From Noviherbaspirillum aridicola (GTDB taxonomy: Bacteria > Pseudomonadota > Gammaproteobacteria > Burkholderiales > Burkholderiaceae_D): 64,000 nucleotides of DNA. The DNA is taken from positions 62,001 to 126,000 of the forward strand of contig NZ_BPMK01000009.1 of NCBI RefSeq assembly GCF_019656455.1. The letters run 5' to 3'. A program made the position numbers and the translations under genes. Of the stretch, positions 8,833 to 17,001 are shown one piece after another; positions within the stretch are counted from its first letter, which is position 1; every line of letters starts with the position of its first letter. Under the pieces are notes generated by a model. It was not told the origin of the DNA, did no database searches, and saw nothing but the letters and a program-made list of their open reading frames with translations.

Positions 8833-10050
8833 ATGCTGACCGCGACCCGCGCACCGCAACTGAAAACCGTCCTGATCGCTGCGGGCGTGGTACTGACGCT
8901 GGCCATGGGCGTGCGTCACGGCTTCGGCTTCTGGCTGCAGCCGATCTCGCAGGCGCATGGCTGGACCCGGGAGACCTATTCCCTCGCGCTGGCGCTGCAA
9001 AACCTGATGTGGGGCGCTTTCGGCCCGTTCGCCGGAATGGCGGCCGACCGCTTCGGCACGGCACGGGTGGTGATCGTGGGCGCGCTGCTGTACGTGGCCG
9101 GCCTGATCTGGATGGCGAGCGTTTCCCATCCGACCGCCTTCGTGGTCGGCAGCGGCGTGCTGATCGGGGCCGCGCTGGCCTGTACCGCCTTCGGCGCGGT
9201 GAGCGGCATCATCGGCCGCACGGCGCCGGAACACAAGCGCTCCTGGGCCTTCGGCATCTCGTCGGCCGCCAGCTCCTTCGGCCAGTTCGTGATGATGCCG
9301 GTCGAGCAGCAGCTGATTTCCGCCGCCGGCTGGCAGGGCGCGTTCTTCGTGCTGGCCGGCCTGGTCGGCCTGCTGATGCTGCCGATGGCCTTCGGCCTGC
9401 GCGAAATGCCCGCCGAAAAGGCAAGCGGCCCGCAGCAGAGCGTGTGGGAAGCCACGCGCGAGGCTTTCGGCTACCGTCCCTTCCTGCTGCTGGTGGCCGG
9501 CTATTTCGTCTGCGGCTTCCAGGTCGTCTTCATCGGCGTCCACATGCCGGCCTATCTGAAGGACAAGGGCATCATGGACCCGTCGGTGGCGGTGATGGCG
9601 CTGGCGCTGATCGGGCTGTTCAACATCTTCGGCTCCTACTACGCCGGCAAGCTCGGCGGCATGCTGCCCAAGCGCTACCTGCTGTCGTCCATCTACTTCA
9701 CGCGGGCGATCGTGATCTCGCTGTTCCTGCTGGCGCCGCTGACGCCCTGGTCGGTGTATGTGTTCGCCTGCGCGATGGGCCTGCTGTGGCTGTCGACGGT
9801 GCCGCTGACGAACGGCGTGATCGCCGGCATCTTCGGCGTCAAGTATCTGTCGATGCTGTCGGGCTTCGTGTTCTTCTCGCACCAGGTCGGCAGCTTCCTC
9901 GGCGTCTGGCTCGGCGGCTATTTGTTCACCCGCGACGGCAACTACAATACCGTCTGGGGCATCACCATCGCGCTCGGGGTATTCGCGGCGCTGGTGAACC
10001 TGCCGATCAATGAAAAGGCGATCGTCCGGCAGCAGCCGGCGCTTGCCTGA
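8833..10050 (+). CDS. Major facilitator superfamily transporter
   Basis: 405-residue integral membrane protein with about 12 hydrophobic segments, of the oxalate/monocarboxylate-type MFS group. The first loop after TM2 carries the MFS motif A variant GMAADRFGTARV. The substrate cannot be read from sequence. The ATG at 8833 is chosen because the encoded protein then begins just before TM1; the upstream extension is not hydrophobic in a sensible way. It is followed after seven bases by a 42-codon ORF that overlaps the aminotransferase gene. The three may form one transcription unit, hinting at uptake and transamination of a related compound, which is inference only. Confidence 0.88.
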   Translation: MLTATRAPQLKTVLIAAGVVLTLAMGVRHGFGFWLQPISQAHGWTRETYSLALALQNLMWGAFGPFAGMAADRFGTARVVIVGALLYVAGLIWMASVSHPTAFVVGSGVLIGAALACTAFGAVSGIIGRTAPEHKRSWAFGISSAASSFGQFVMMPVEQQLISAAGWQGAFFVLAGLVGLLMLPMAFGLREMPAEKASGPQQSVWEATREAFGYRPFLLLVAGYFVCGFQVVFIGVHMPAYLKDKGIMDPSVAVMALALIGLFNIFGSYYAGKLGGMLPKRYLLSSIYFTRAIVISLFLLAPLTPWSVYVFACAMGLLWLSTVPLTNGVIAGIFGVKYLSMLSGFVFFSHQVGSFLGVWLGGYLFTRDGNYNTVWGITIALGVFAALVNLPINEKAIVRQQPALA

Positions 10051-10057
10051 CAACGCC

Positions 10058-10186
10058 ATGCCGGAACCGGTCAAGCGCGCACTGCTCTACACCGCCCTCG
10101 CGGCGGTGCTGGCGCTCGCCTTCGTCGGCTATCTGCGTCCGGCCTTCGTCTTCGATCTCGCCAACCGCATCATCCTATGCTTCTGA
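10058..10186 (+). CDS. Putative 42-residue single-pass membrane protein
   Basis: Short open frame starting with ATG at 10058, seven bases after the MFS stop. It ends at 10186 inside the start of the aminotransferase gene, overlapping it by ten bases. The product has a charged start (MPEPVKR), one hydrophobic stretch of about 17-20 residues and a short tail rich in F, I and L. The spacing and overlap are those of translational coupling. I do not recognise a family, and there is no strong Shine-Dalgarno. It could instead be a leader that merely carries ribosomes to the aminotransferase start. Confidence 0.4.
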   Translation: MPEPVKRALLYTALAAVLALAFVGYLRPAFVFDLANRIILCF

Positions 10187-11346
10187 CCGCGCCCGCCGCC
10201 CGTCCCGTCGTCCAGAATCTCGGCGCCTCGCGCATCCGGGAAGTCGCCAACGCCGGCATCGGCCTGACGGGGGTGCTGCCCTTCTGGTTCGGCGAACCGG
10301 ACCAGGAAACCCCCGACTTCATCCGCGAGGCCGCGCATGCCTCGCTCGACGCGGGCGAGACCTTTTACACGCCCAACCTCGGCATCGCGCCGCTGCGCGA
10401 GGCGATCGCATCCTACCTGTCGCGGTTGCATGGCCGGGTCGGCGCGGATCGGGTGGCGGTCACCTCGTCGGGCGTCTCGGCGCTGATGCTGCTGGCGCAG
10501 ATGATCGTCAGCCCGGGCGACCGGGTGGTGGCGGTGACGCCGCTCTGGCCCAACCTGGTCGAGATCCCCAGGATCCTCGGCGCGGAAGTGGTGAAGGTGC
10601 CGCTGCGCTTCGGACAGACCTGGGAGCTGGACCTCGACCGCCTGCTCGACGCGCTCACGCCCGGCACGCGCGCGGTACTGATCAATTCGCCCAACAATCC
10701 GACCGGCTGGACCATCACCGCCGCGCAGCAGGAACGGATCCTCGCGCATTGCCGGCAGCACGGCATCTGGATCCTGGCCGACGATGTCTATGAGCGGCTG
10801 GTGTACGACGGCGCCGCCTGCGCGCCCTCTTTCCTCGACATCGCCACGCCGGAAGACCGGCTGGTGTCGGCGCACAGCTTTTCCAAGTCCTGGCTGATGA
10901 CGGGCTGGCGGCTGGGCTGGGTGGTGGCGCCGGAACCGATGATGGCCGACCTCGGCAAGCTGATCGAATACAACACCTCCTGCGCGCCCTCCTTCGTGCA
11001 GCGCGCCGGCATCGTCGCCATCGAACGCGGCGACGAGATCATTGCCCACACGGTGGAGCGCTATCGCGCCGCACGTGATTTCCTGCATGCGCGGCTCAAC
11101 GAACTACCGGGCATCACCGCACCGCTGCCCAAGGGCGCGATGTACCTGTTTTTCCGCATCGACGGCGAACGCGACACGCTCGCGCTGTGCAAGCGGCTGG
11201 TGCGCGAAGCCGGGCTCGGCCTGGCGCCGGGCAGCGCCTTCGGCACCGAGGGCGAGGGTTATGTGCGCTGGTGCTTCGCCAGCTCGCTCGCCCGGCTGGA
11301 GGACGGCGCGGACCGGCTGTCGCGCTTCATCGGCGGCACCAGGTGA
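10177..11346 (+). CDS. PLP-dependent class I/II aminotransferase
   Basis: 389-residue fold-type I aminotransferase, AspC/AlaA-like. Motifs include NSPNNPTG (substrate carboxylate and cofactor binding), DDVYERLVY with the PLP-pyridine aspartate, and SFSKSWLMTGWRLGW containing the Schiff-base lysine and the phosphate-binding arginine. Substrate specificity is not visible. The start ATG 10177 overlaps a short upstream ORF. The last 88 bases are shared, antisense, with the 3-prime end of the PAP2 gene on the other strand; both reading frames look genuine there, since each has family-like sequence up to near its end. Confidence 0.9.
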   Translation: MLLTAPAARPVVQNLGASRIREVANAGIGLTGVLPFWFGEPDQETPDFIREAAHASLDAGETFYTPNLGIAPLREAIASYLSRLHGRVGADRVAVTSSGVSALMLLAQMIVSPGDRVVAVTPLWPNLVEIPRILGAEVVKVPLRFGQTWELDLDRLLDALTPGTRAVLINSPNNPTGWTITAAQQERILAHCRQHGIWILADDVYERLVYDGAACAPSFLDIATPEDRLVSAHSFSKSWLMTGWRLGWVVAPEPMMADLGKLIEYNTSCAPSFVQRAGIVAIERGDEIIAHTVERYRAARDFLHARLNELPGITAPLPKGAMYLFFRIDGERDTLALCKRLVREAGLGLAPGSAFGTEGEGYVRWCFASSLARLEDGADRLSRFIGGTR

Positions 11347-12005
11347 TACAGGACCGCCAGCAGCGTCCACGCGATCCAGGCTGACCACAGATTGTGCGAC
11401 GGGAAGTGCGCGCCGCGCATGACCTGCGCCCAGCCCATGGCCGTGCCGGCCACGAGCGCGGCCGCGAGCGCCGCGCGTGCCGGCGCGGGATCGGTCCGGC
11501 GAAATCCGAAATACAGCGCCATCAGCGCATAGCCGCCGGAGGCATGACCGCCGGGAAAACAGCGGCCCGGTGCGGTCGCCTGCGGCAGACGGTCGAGCAG
11601 GCCATGAAACGGCGCATAGCCGCCGAACTCGGCGAGATCCCAGGGGCAATGCAACCCGCTGTGATGCTTGAGCAGCGATACCATGCCGGTGGACAGCGCC
11701 ATGCCCGCCAGTGTCCACAGCAGCTGCCGCCGCCGACCCGTCAGCACCGGCGCCACGAAGCTGAGCTGCCAGCCCAGCAGCACGCCCAGCGCCACCGCCA
11801 GCACGATGAACTTCATCCCTTCATGAAGCAGCCCCTCGAAGATGAAACTGTGCCGCAGCGGAAAGCTGTGCGTCGTCGCGTCGAACCAGGGCCGGGTCAG
11901 GGCATGGTCGAGCGGCGTGAGCGAAAACAGCGCCAGCAGCAGCGGCGCCAGCAGCAGTGGCAGCAGCAGGCGCCACCACCGCCGCCACGCGTCTCCGGCG
12001 CTCAT
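11259..12005 (-). CDS. PAP2-family membrane phosphatase
   Basis: 248-residue polytopic membrane protein with the three PAP2 motifs in a divergent form: KHHSGLHCPWDL (family KX6RP, here with C for R), FPGGHASGG (family PSGH) and MRGAHFPSHNLWS (family SRX5HX3D). The CPWDL variant is recurrent in proteobacterial PAP2 proteins. The likely role is dephosphorylation of a lipid phosphate such as lipid A, undecaprenyl pyrophosphate or a phosphatidic acid. It begins within the ATGA that ends the sulfatase gene, so the two are translationally coupled. The 20-residue charged tail, which lies in the region overlapping the aminotransferase, is beyond the catalytic core. Confidence 0.85.
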   Translation of the reverse strand: MSAGDAWRRWWRLLLPLLLAPLLLALFSLTPLDHALTRPWFDATTHSFPLRHSFIFEGLLHEGMKFIVLAVALGVLLGWQLSFVAPVLTGRRRQLLWTLAGMALSTGMVSLLKHHSGLHCPWDLAEFGGYAPFHGLLDRLPQATAPGRCFPGGHASGGYALMALYFGFRRTDPAPARAALAAALVAGTAMGWAQVMRGAHFPSHNLWSAWIAWTLLAVLYHLVPPMKRDSRSAPSSSRASELAKHQRT

Positions 12006-13897
12006 CGCGGCGCCCGGTATTCGCCGTTGCGCACCAGCTCCGCGGCGCCCTGGTAGTAGGCGATGGCTTCGTCGAGCAGTTCGGGGTCGACCGCGGTGGG
12101 CGTGGCGCTGGAATCGTCGGCGATGCGGTAGGCCTGCACCTGCCGCTTCGGCCGCAGCACCGTCAGGATGCCGTGGCGCAGATAGCCGAGCGACTGGTAA
12201 TTGCTGATGAAGGCCCGCTCGTCGGCCTCGGTCATGCGCAGGATGTCGCGGCCGAGGAAGCGGGATTCATGGCCGGCGTCGAGCAGGCCGAGCAGCGTCG
12301 GCGCCACGTCCATCTGGCTGGCCAGCCGGTCCACGCGGCGCGGTGCGACATGCGCCGGCGCATACACGATCATCGGGATGTGATAGCGGTTGACGGGCAG
12401 CTCGGTCTTGCCCGCGCTCGACGCGCAGTGGTCGGCGACGATCAGGAACACGGTGTCCCGGAACCAGGGCTTCTCGCTCGCCATCCGCATGAAGCGGCCG
12501 ATCGCGTAGTCGGTGTACTTGACCCCGCCCGCGCGCCCGGTCTTGGAAGGGATGTCGATGCGGCCCTCGGGGTAGGTATAGGGCCGGTGATTGGAGGTGG
12601 TCATCACATGGGTGAACGAGGGCTTGCCGGCGCGGAACGACTTGTCGATTTCGTCGAGCGCCTGGTCGAACAGCGCCTCGTCGGCCACTCCCCAGATGTT
12701 TTCGAACGGGATGCGGTTGTCGGGGATGGAGAGGCGGTCGACCACCTGGTAGCCGTTGCCGCCGAAGAAGGCATTCATGTTGTCGAAATAGCCGTAGCCG
12801 CCGTAGACATAGCGCACGTCATAGCCCTTGCCGCGGAATACGCTGCCCAGCGTGTACAGGTCCTCGTTGCCGGGCCGCTTGACGATGGATTGCCCGGGCG
12901 TCGGCGGCAGCGCCAGCGAGATCGCTTCCAGTCCGCGCACGGTGCGCGTGCCGGTCGCATACAGCCGCGTAAACAGCATGCCGTCCTGCGCCAGGCGGTC
13001 GAGGTTGGGCGTGAGTCCCTTGCGGTTGCCGAAGGCGCCGAGAAATTCCGCCGACAGGCTTTCCACCGACACCAGCACCACGTTCAGCCGGCGCTCCGGG
13101 CGGGCGGCTATGCGCCTGATCGTGGCAGGCCCGGCGCGCAGCCGCTCCAGGTCGGCGCGCACGCTTGCCGAGGGCCGGGTGACGTAAAAGTGCTTGTAGT
13201 CGAGTTCATTGTTGCGGAAGGCGCTGACAAAGCTGTACAGGCCGTTGTTGGCCAGCTCGGCGTGATAGCGGTTGGACAGCGACTCGGTGTCGAGCAGCGG
13301 CGCGCCGAGCACCGCGGCAATCGCGGCAATCGCGGCGAGGCTCCAGGCGGCGGCATGCAGCAGCCGCGCGCGAAGGCTGTCGCCGGCGCGCAGCAGCCGC
13401 AGCAGCGGCCGGCGCAGCAGCCAGGCGAACGCCAGCGTCGCCAGCAGCAAGGCCGCAAGGATGGTCCCGACCGGATAGGACTCGCGGATATTGCCGATCA
13501 CTTCCTGGGTGTAGACCAGGTAGTCGACCGCGATGAAGTTGTAGCGGACGCCGAATTCGCGCCAGAACAGGATTTCCGACACCAGGTTGAACAGCAGCAG
13601 ATAGATGGTCGCCAGCACCACCGGCAGCCTGATCCAGAACGCGAGGCGCGCACGCGGCAGCAGCAGGTGCAGCAGCACCGCCGGCAGCACCGCCAGGCAA
13701 CCGGTGACGAGATCGCGGCCGGCGCCGAGCAGCAGCACCGCGGGCAGGCCGGCGGCGCCGATCTCGTGCCGGGCGATCAGCAGCAGGACGATGCGGGTCA
13801 GCAGCGATGCGGCCAGGAACAGGCTGAGCATCAGCAGCGGAAAGACGCCGGCGCAACGGGCGACGCGCCGGAACAGCGGGGAAAAAGCAGTGCGCAT
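12002..13897 (-). CDS. LTA-synthase-like membrane sulfatase / phosphoethanolamine or phosphoglycerol transferase
   Basis: 631-residue protein with about five N-terminal membrane helices and a periplasmic alkaline-phosphatase/sulfatase-fold domain. Visible features are the metal-binding VSVESLSAEFLG start of the domain, the nucleophile threonine in ATGTRTVRG, and IVADHCASS with the late metal ligands. The family transfers phosphoglycerol or phosphoethanolamine to envelope glycolipids or glucans. It shares an ATGA overlap with the PAP2 gene and lies 94 bases after the histidine kinase. AGGAAG precedes the ATG at 13897. A TATACT box and three CTTCAC repeats sit in the gap upstream, suggesting direct control by the neighbouring response regulator. 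Confidence 0.87.
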   Translation of the reverse strand: MRTAFSPLFRRVARCAGVFPLLMLSLFLAASLLTRIVLLLIARHEIGAAGLPAVLLLGAGRDLVTGCLAVLPAVLLHLLLPRARLAFWIRLPVVLATIYLLLFNLVSEILFWREFGVRYNFIAVDYLVYTQEVIGNIRESYPVGTILAALLLATLAFAWLLRRPLLRLLRAGDSLRARLLHAAAWSLAAIAAIAAVLGAPLLDTESLSNRYHAELANNGLYSFVSAFRNNELDYKHFYVTRPSASVRADLERLRAGPATIRRIAARPERRLNVVLVSVESLSAEFLGAFGNRKGLTPNLDRLAQDGMLFTRLYATGTRTVRGLEAISLALPPTPGQSIVKRPGNEDLYTLGSVFRGKGYDVRYVYGGYGYFDNMNAFFGGNGYQVVDRLSIPDNRIPFENIWGVADEALFDQALDEIDKSFRAGKPSFTHVMTTSNHRPYTYPEGRIDIPSKTGRAGGVKYTDYAIGRFMRMASEKPWFRDTVFLIVADHCASSAGKTELPVNRYHIPMIVYAPAHVAPRRVDRLASQMDVAPTLLGLLDAGHESRFLGRDILRMTEADERAFISNYQSLGYLRHGILTVLRPKRQVQAYRIADDSSATPTAVDPELLDEAIAYYQGAAELVRNGEYRAPR

Positions 13898-13917
13898 GAG
13901 AGGCTTCCTGAATGTGA

Positions 13918-13980
13918 TGCGCGGAGTATAGGAAGCCCCTTGTGAAGATCCGGGAAGCGAATTGTGAAGGGAATGTGAAG
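13918..13980 (-). promoter_or_regulatory. Predicted response-regulator-controlled promoter of sulfatase-PAP2 genes
   Basis: Reading leftward, CTTCAC occurs at 13980-13975, 13969-13964 and 13947-13942. The first two are exactly 11 bases apart and the third is 22 further, so all three are on one helical face. Tandem sites with 11-base period are typical of OmpR-family regulators. TATACT at 13930-13925 is a good minus-10. No good minus-35 lies at the right distance, as expected for an activated promoter. The untranslated leader would be about 20 bases. Confidence 0.6.
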
Positions 13981-13991
13981 TCGCGCCGGCG

Positions 13992-15242
13992 TCAGAAACC
14001 GACCGTCACCCGCGTGCCGCGCCGCGGCGAATCGGCTTCCGCGACGCTGTCGATCCGGCACTGCCAGCCGTGCAGCGCGCACACCCGCCGCACGATCGAC
14101 AGGCCCAGTCCGCTGCCGTCCGGATGCGCGCTCGCGCGGTAATGTCGTTCGAACACATGCGGCTGGTGTTCGGCCGCGATGCCGGCGCCGGTGTCGGCCA
14201 CCACCAGCTCGCCGGGACGGGCCGAGACGGTGATGCTGCCGTGCTGCGTATAGCGCACCGCGTTGCCCAGCAGGTTGTCGAGCAGCAGTTGCAGCAGCGA
14301 GGCGTCGGCCCGCAGGCGCAGGCCCTCGGGCACCTCGACCGAGAGCGTCACGCCGGCCGCCTCGCAGGCCGGACGCAGCGGCGCCGCGCTGGCCTCGACC
14401 GCCGCCTTCAGGTCGAGCAGGCCGGTGTCGTCCAGGCGCGGCTCGCGCGCGAGGAACAGCAGGCCGCGCAGACGGTTTTCCATCGCATCGACGCCTTCGA
14501 GGATGCGGACCGCGCGCTCCTTCGCACGCTCGGGCAGTCCGGGTTCGTCGGCCAGCAGCTCGGCGCCGGTCCGGATGCGGGTGAGCGGCGTGCGAAGCTC
14601 ATGGCTGACGTTGGCGGTGAACTCCTGCTCGCGCGCCAGCAGCTCGCGGTTGCGGCCCCGGTAGTCGTCGATGGCGCCTGCCAGCTGCGCCACCTCGCGG
14701 TCGAGCCCGGGTTCGGCGAGCGGTCCCGGTGCATCCTCGCCGATCTGCCGCACCAGCCGCTGCAGCTGGTACAGCATGCGCCCGGCGAGCCAGTAGCCGA
14801 GCGCCAGCGACATGAGGGTGAGCACGAGCAGCCCGCCGGCCAGCCGCCACATCAGCTCCGCCAGGCGTTCCTCATGTTCGGTCGTGTCGTACATCACGTA
14901 GATGCGCTCCGCGCCGAGGTTGCGGATGCCGACGTGGAACTCGGTCTGTCCGCGAAACCATTCGTGATTGCCGGCCGGCAGCCGCGCGACCTCCGGCGGC
15001 ACCGCCGCGGTCGCCGCGCCCGCCGGCAGCCGGTGCATCTCCATGTGCAGCGAGGCGGCGGCATCCAGCGGCGTTCCGGGCTGGCGCAGGTAATTGTCGA
15101 GCGCGGCGTTGACCACCTCGTCGATCATGTCTTCTTCCTGCTCTTCGGTGCTGATGAACAGCGATACCGCCTGCAGCAGCACCGCGAACACCGACAGCAG
15201 CGTGAAGCTCCAGGCGAGCCGCCACCGCAGGCTACGTTGCAT
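13992..15242 (-). CDS. Two-component sensor histidine kinase
   Basis: 416-residue class I kinase. TM1 (about 12-30) is followed by a periplasmic domain of about 100 residues that starts with an acidic cluster (STEEQEEDMID, containing ExxE), then TM2 (about 132-152), HAMP-like linker, the H-box NVSHELRTPLTRI, N-box DNLLGNAVRY, and G-boxes DTGAGIA and GSGLGLSIV. Size and order resemble the ColS/QseC class. The acidic ExxE could bind a metal, as reported for ColS, but that is inference. It overlaps the response-regulator gene by 11 bases. The periplasmic signal is unknown; the downstream genes suggest an envelope stress or metal cue. Confidence 0.92.
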   Translation of the reverse strand: MQRSLRWRLAWSFTLLSVFAVLLQAVSLFISTEEQEEDMIDEVVNAALDNYLRQPGTPLDAAASLHMEMHRLPAGAATAAVPPEVARLPAGNHEWFRGQTEFHVGIRNLGAERIYVMYDTTEHEERLAELMWRLAGGLLVLTLMSLALGYWLAGRMLYQLQRLVRQIGEDAPGPLAEPGLDREVAQLAGAIDDYRGRNRELLAREQEFTANVSHELRTPLTRIRTGAELLADEPGLPERAKERAVRILEGVDAMENRLRGLLFLAREPRLDDTGLLDLKAAVEASAAPLRPACEAAGVTLSVEVPEGLRLRADASLLQLLLDNLLGNAVRYTQHGSITVSARPGELVVADTGAGIAAEHQPHVFERHYRASAHPDGSGLGLSIVRRVCALHGWQCRIDSVAEADSPRRGTRVTVGF

Positions 15243-15915
15243 CGGCCTGCCGCAGCCGGTAGCCGCGTCCGTGCACGGTTTCGATCAGGCCCTGCGCGCC
15301 GGGCGCCGCGAGCTCGCGCCGCAGCTGCGACAGATGGGCGCGCAGCGTGTCGCTGCTGGCCTGCGGTTCGCCCCATACCGCCTGCTCCAGCTCTTCCCGG
15401 GAAAACAGGCGGCCGGGCTGGCGCATCAGCGTCTGCAGCAGACTGAGACTCTTCGGCGACAGCTTCAGCGCCTGCCCCTGCCAGCTGGCCTCGCCGCTGA
15501 ACGGGTCGTAGCACAATCCGCCCACCCGCAGGGGGCTCTCGCCGACGCGCCCCTGGGAGCGCTTGACCAGCGCCTGCAGCCGCGCACCGACTTCCCTGAG
15601 CGCGAACGGCTTGACCAGGTAATCGTCGGCGCCGGCCTCGAATCCCGCCAGCTTGTCATCGAGCGTGTCGCGCGCGGTGAGCATCAGGATGGGCAGCGGC
15701 GAACGCGCATCCTCGCGGATGCGGCGCGCCAGCGTCAGGCCATCCATGCCGGGCAGGCCGAGGTCGAGTATGCAGGCGTCGAAATGCCGGGTGGCGACCA
15801 GGTGCAGCGCGGTCAGGCCGTCGGCCGCGGCATCCGGCTGCCATCCGCGGGCGGCCAGCCAGTCATAGAGATTGGCGGCGATCTCGGCGTCGTCTTCGAC
15901 GATCAGGACGTTCAT
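15232..15915 (-). CDS. OmpR-family response regulator
   Basis: 227 residues. The receiver domain has EDD acidic residues 7-9, the phospho-acceptor D51 in CILDLGLPGMDG, threonine in MLTARD and lysine in YLVKPF. The C-terminal winged helix (about 130-222) has the OmpR-type LSPKSLSLLQTLMRQPGRLFSR opening split over two helices and ends with VHGRGYRL. The start ATG at 15915 overlaps the stop of the SDR-like gene (ATGA) and the stop overlaps the kinase start. It probably binds the CTTCAC direct repeats before the sulfatase gene. Confidence 0.95.
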   Translation of the reverse strand: MNVLIVEDDAEIAANLYDWLAARGWQPDAAADGLTALHLVATRHFDACILDLGLPGMDGLTLARRIREDARSPLPILMLTARDTLDDKLAGFEAGADDYLVKPFALREVGARLQALVKRSQGRVGESPLRVGGLCYDPFSGEASWQGQALKLSPKSLSLLQTLMRQPGRLFSREELEQAVWGEPQASSDTLRAHLSQLRRELAAPGAQGLIETVHGRGYRLRQADAT

Positions 15916-16610
15916 ACGTGCCGGGTGATGCCGCCATCGACGCGGATGTTCTGCCCGGTGATATAGCCCGCATCCGCGGAAAGCAGGAAGGCGACGGTTT
16001 TCGCGATTTCCTCGCGCGTGCCCTGGCGGCCCATCGGGATCGCGGCCACCGTCTCCTCGCTCTGCGTGATCGAGTCGATGTAGCCGGGAAGGACGTTGTT
16101 GATGCGGATGCCGGCGCGCGCATGCTCGTCCGCGTAGATCTTGGTGAAGGCGGCCAGCGCCGCGCGCAGCGATGCCGAAATCGGGAATCGGGCGGAGGGC
16201 TCGAAGGCGGCGAAGGTGGACAGGTTGACGATGGCTCCGCCGCGCTGCGCCTGCATCACGGGCGTGACCAGCCGCAGCAGGCGCACCACATTGAGCAGCA
16301 GCAGGTCGAGGCCGGCATGCCAGTCGTCGTCGCCGAGGGCCAGCAGCGGACCTTTCTTCGGATGGCCGGTATTGTTGACCAGCGCGTCGATGCGGCCATG
16401 CCTGTCCATGGCGAGCGTCACTAGCTTCCGCAGATCGTCGGGATTGTCGGTCGCGCCCTGCAGCGCATCGGCGCCGAGTTCGGCCGCGAGGGCGTGAATG
16501 TCCTGCGAGCGCGACATCAGGACCAGGCGATATCCGCGGCGCGCGAGTTCGCGCGCGCACGCGGCTCCCATGCCGCGCGACGCGGCGGTGATCAGGGCGA
16601 CTTTTTCCAT
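15912..16610 (-). CDS. SDR-fold protein lacking the canonical catalytic Tyr/Lys
   Basis: 232-residue short-chain dehydrogenase/reductase fold. The cofactor-binding TAASRGMG and the VNNTG strand are present, as is the late NNVLPGYID stretch. Where the family has YxxxK, the sequence reads FPISASLRAALAAFTK: the tyrosine is replaced by I or S and the lysine by L or R, depending on alignment. It may therefore be a divergent subfamily or a nucleotide-sensing pseudoenzyme. The ATG at 16610 follows GGAG by seven bases; an upstream in-frame ATG adds 15 unlikely residues. It overlaps the response regulator by ATGA, so it is the first gene of the two-component operon. Confidence 0.8.
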   Translation of the reverse strand: MEKVALITAASRGMGAACARELARRGYRLVLMSRSQDIHALAAELGADALQGATDNPDDLRKLVTLAMDRHGRIDALVNNTGHPKKGPLLALGDDDWHAGLDLLLLNVVRLLRLVTPVMQAQRGGAIVNLSTFAAFEPSARFPISASLRAALAAFTKIYADEHARAGIRINNVLPGYIDSITQSEETVAAIPMGRQGTREEIAKTVAFLLSADAGYITGQNIRVDGGITRHV

Positions 16611-16674
16611 GGCGGGCTCCGGGTCGGATGACGGCGATGCCGCGCATGATAGCAAGGCGTCTTAAAATATGCCG

Positions 16675-16896
16675 ATGGATATTTCCCTCACCGAACTCGA
16701 ACAAGCCATCAACCACTGGCGCGCGCTGCGCCCCTCGCGGGGCGAGGAGCGTGCGCTGTCGCCGGAAGTCGACGCGCTGGCGACGGTCTACGCATTGATG
16801 ATCTTTCACCGCCGGCGCAGCGTGCCGCTGGACACGCTGGAACCGCAGGCACGGGAACTGATGGAGAACTGGCGCAAGTACCAGGGCACGCCCTGA
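16675..16896 (+). CDS. DUF3717 family protein
   Basis: 73-residue soluble protein starting MDISLTELEQAINHWR, the recognisable opening of DUF3717, a small family found in Burkholderiales. The conserved RPSRGEERALSPE and LATVYALMI segments are present. No function is known. An in-frame ATG two codons upstream (16669) is possible; neither has a strong Shine-Dalgarno. TTAAAAT lies just upstream as a possible minus-10, which would leave a very short or leaderless message. Confidence 0.82.
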   Translation: MDISLTELEQAINHWRALRPSRGEERALSPEVDALATVYALMIFHRRRSVPLDTLEPQARELMENWRKYQGTP

Positions 16897-16925
16897 ACAG
16901 GCGGCGGGAGGCGGGGGGAAATGCA

Positions 16926-17001
16926 TGGTGCCAGCTGAAGGAATCGAACCCCCAACCTGTTCATTACAGTTGAACTGCTCTACCAGTTGAGCTAAGCCGG
17001 C
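16926..17001 (-). tRNA. tRNA-Thr (anticodon UGU), CCA encoded
   Basis: The 76-base RNA folds fully: acceptor stem G1-C72 to T7-A66 with one G-U, D stem GCTC/GAGC, anticodon stem GTTCA/TGAAC, and T arm with TTCGATT loop. The anticodon TGT is at 16968-16966. The CCA end is encoded (16928-16926). The anticodon loop reads A32 C33 U34 G35 U36 A37 A38, so position 33 is C and not the near-invariant U. Confidence 0.96.

Noticed and set aside
11957-13945. 662-codon open frame on the plus strand opposite the sulfatase gene
   Set aside because: It is the antisense shadow of a well-supported LTA-synthase-like gene. Its product is arginine- and glutamine-rich low-complexity with no domain, as expected in GC-rich DNA.
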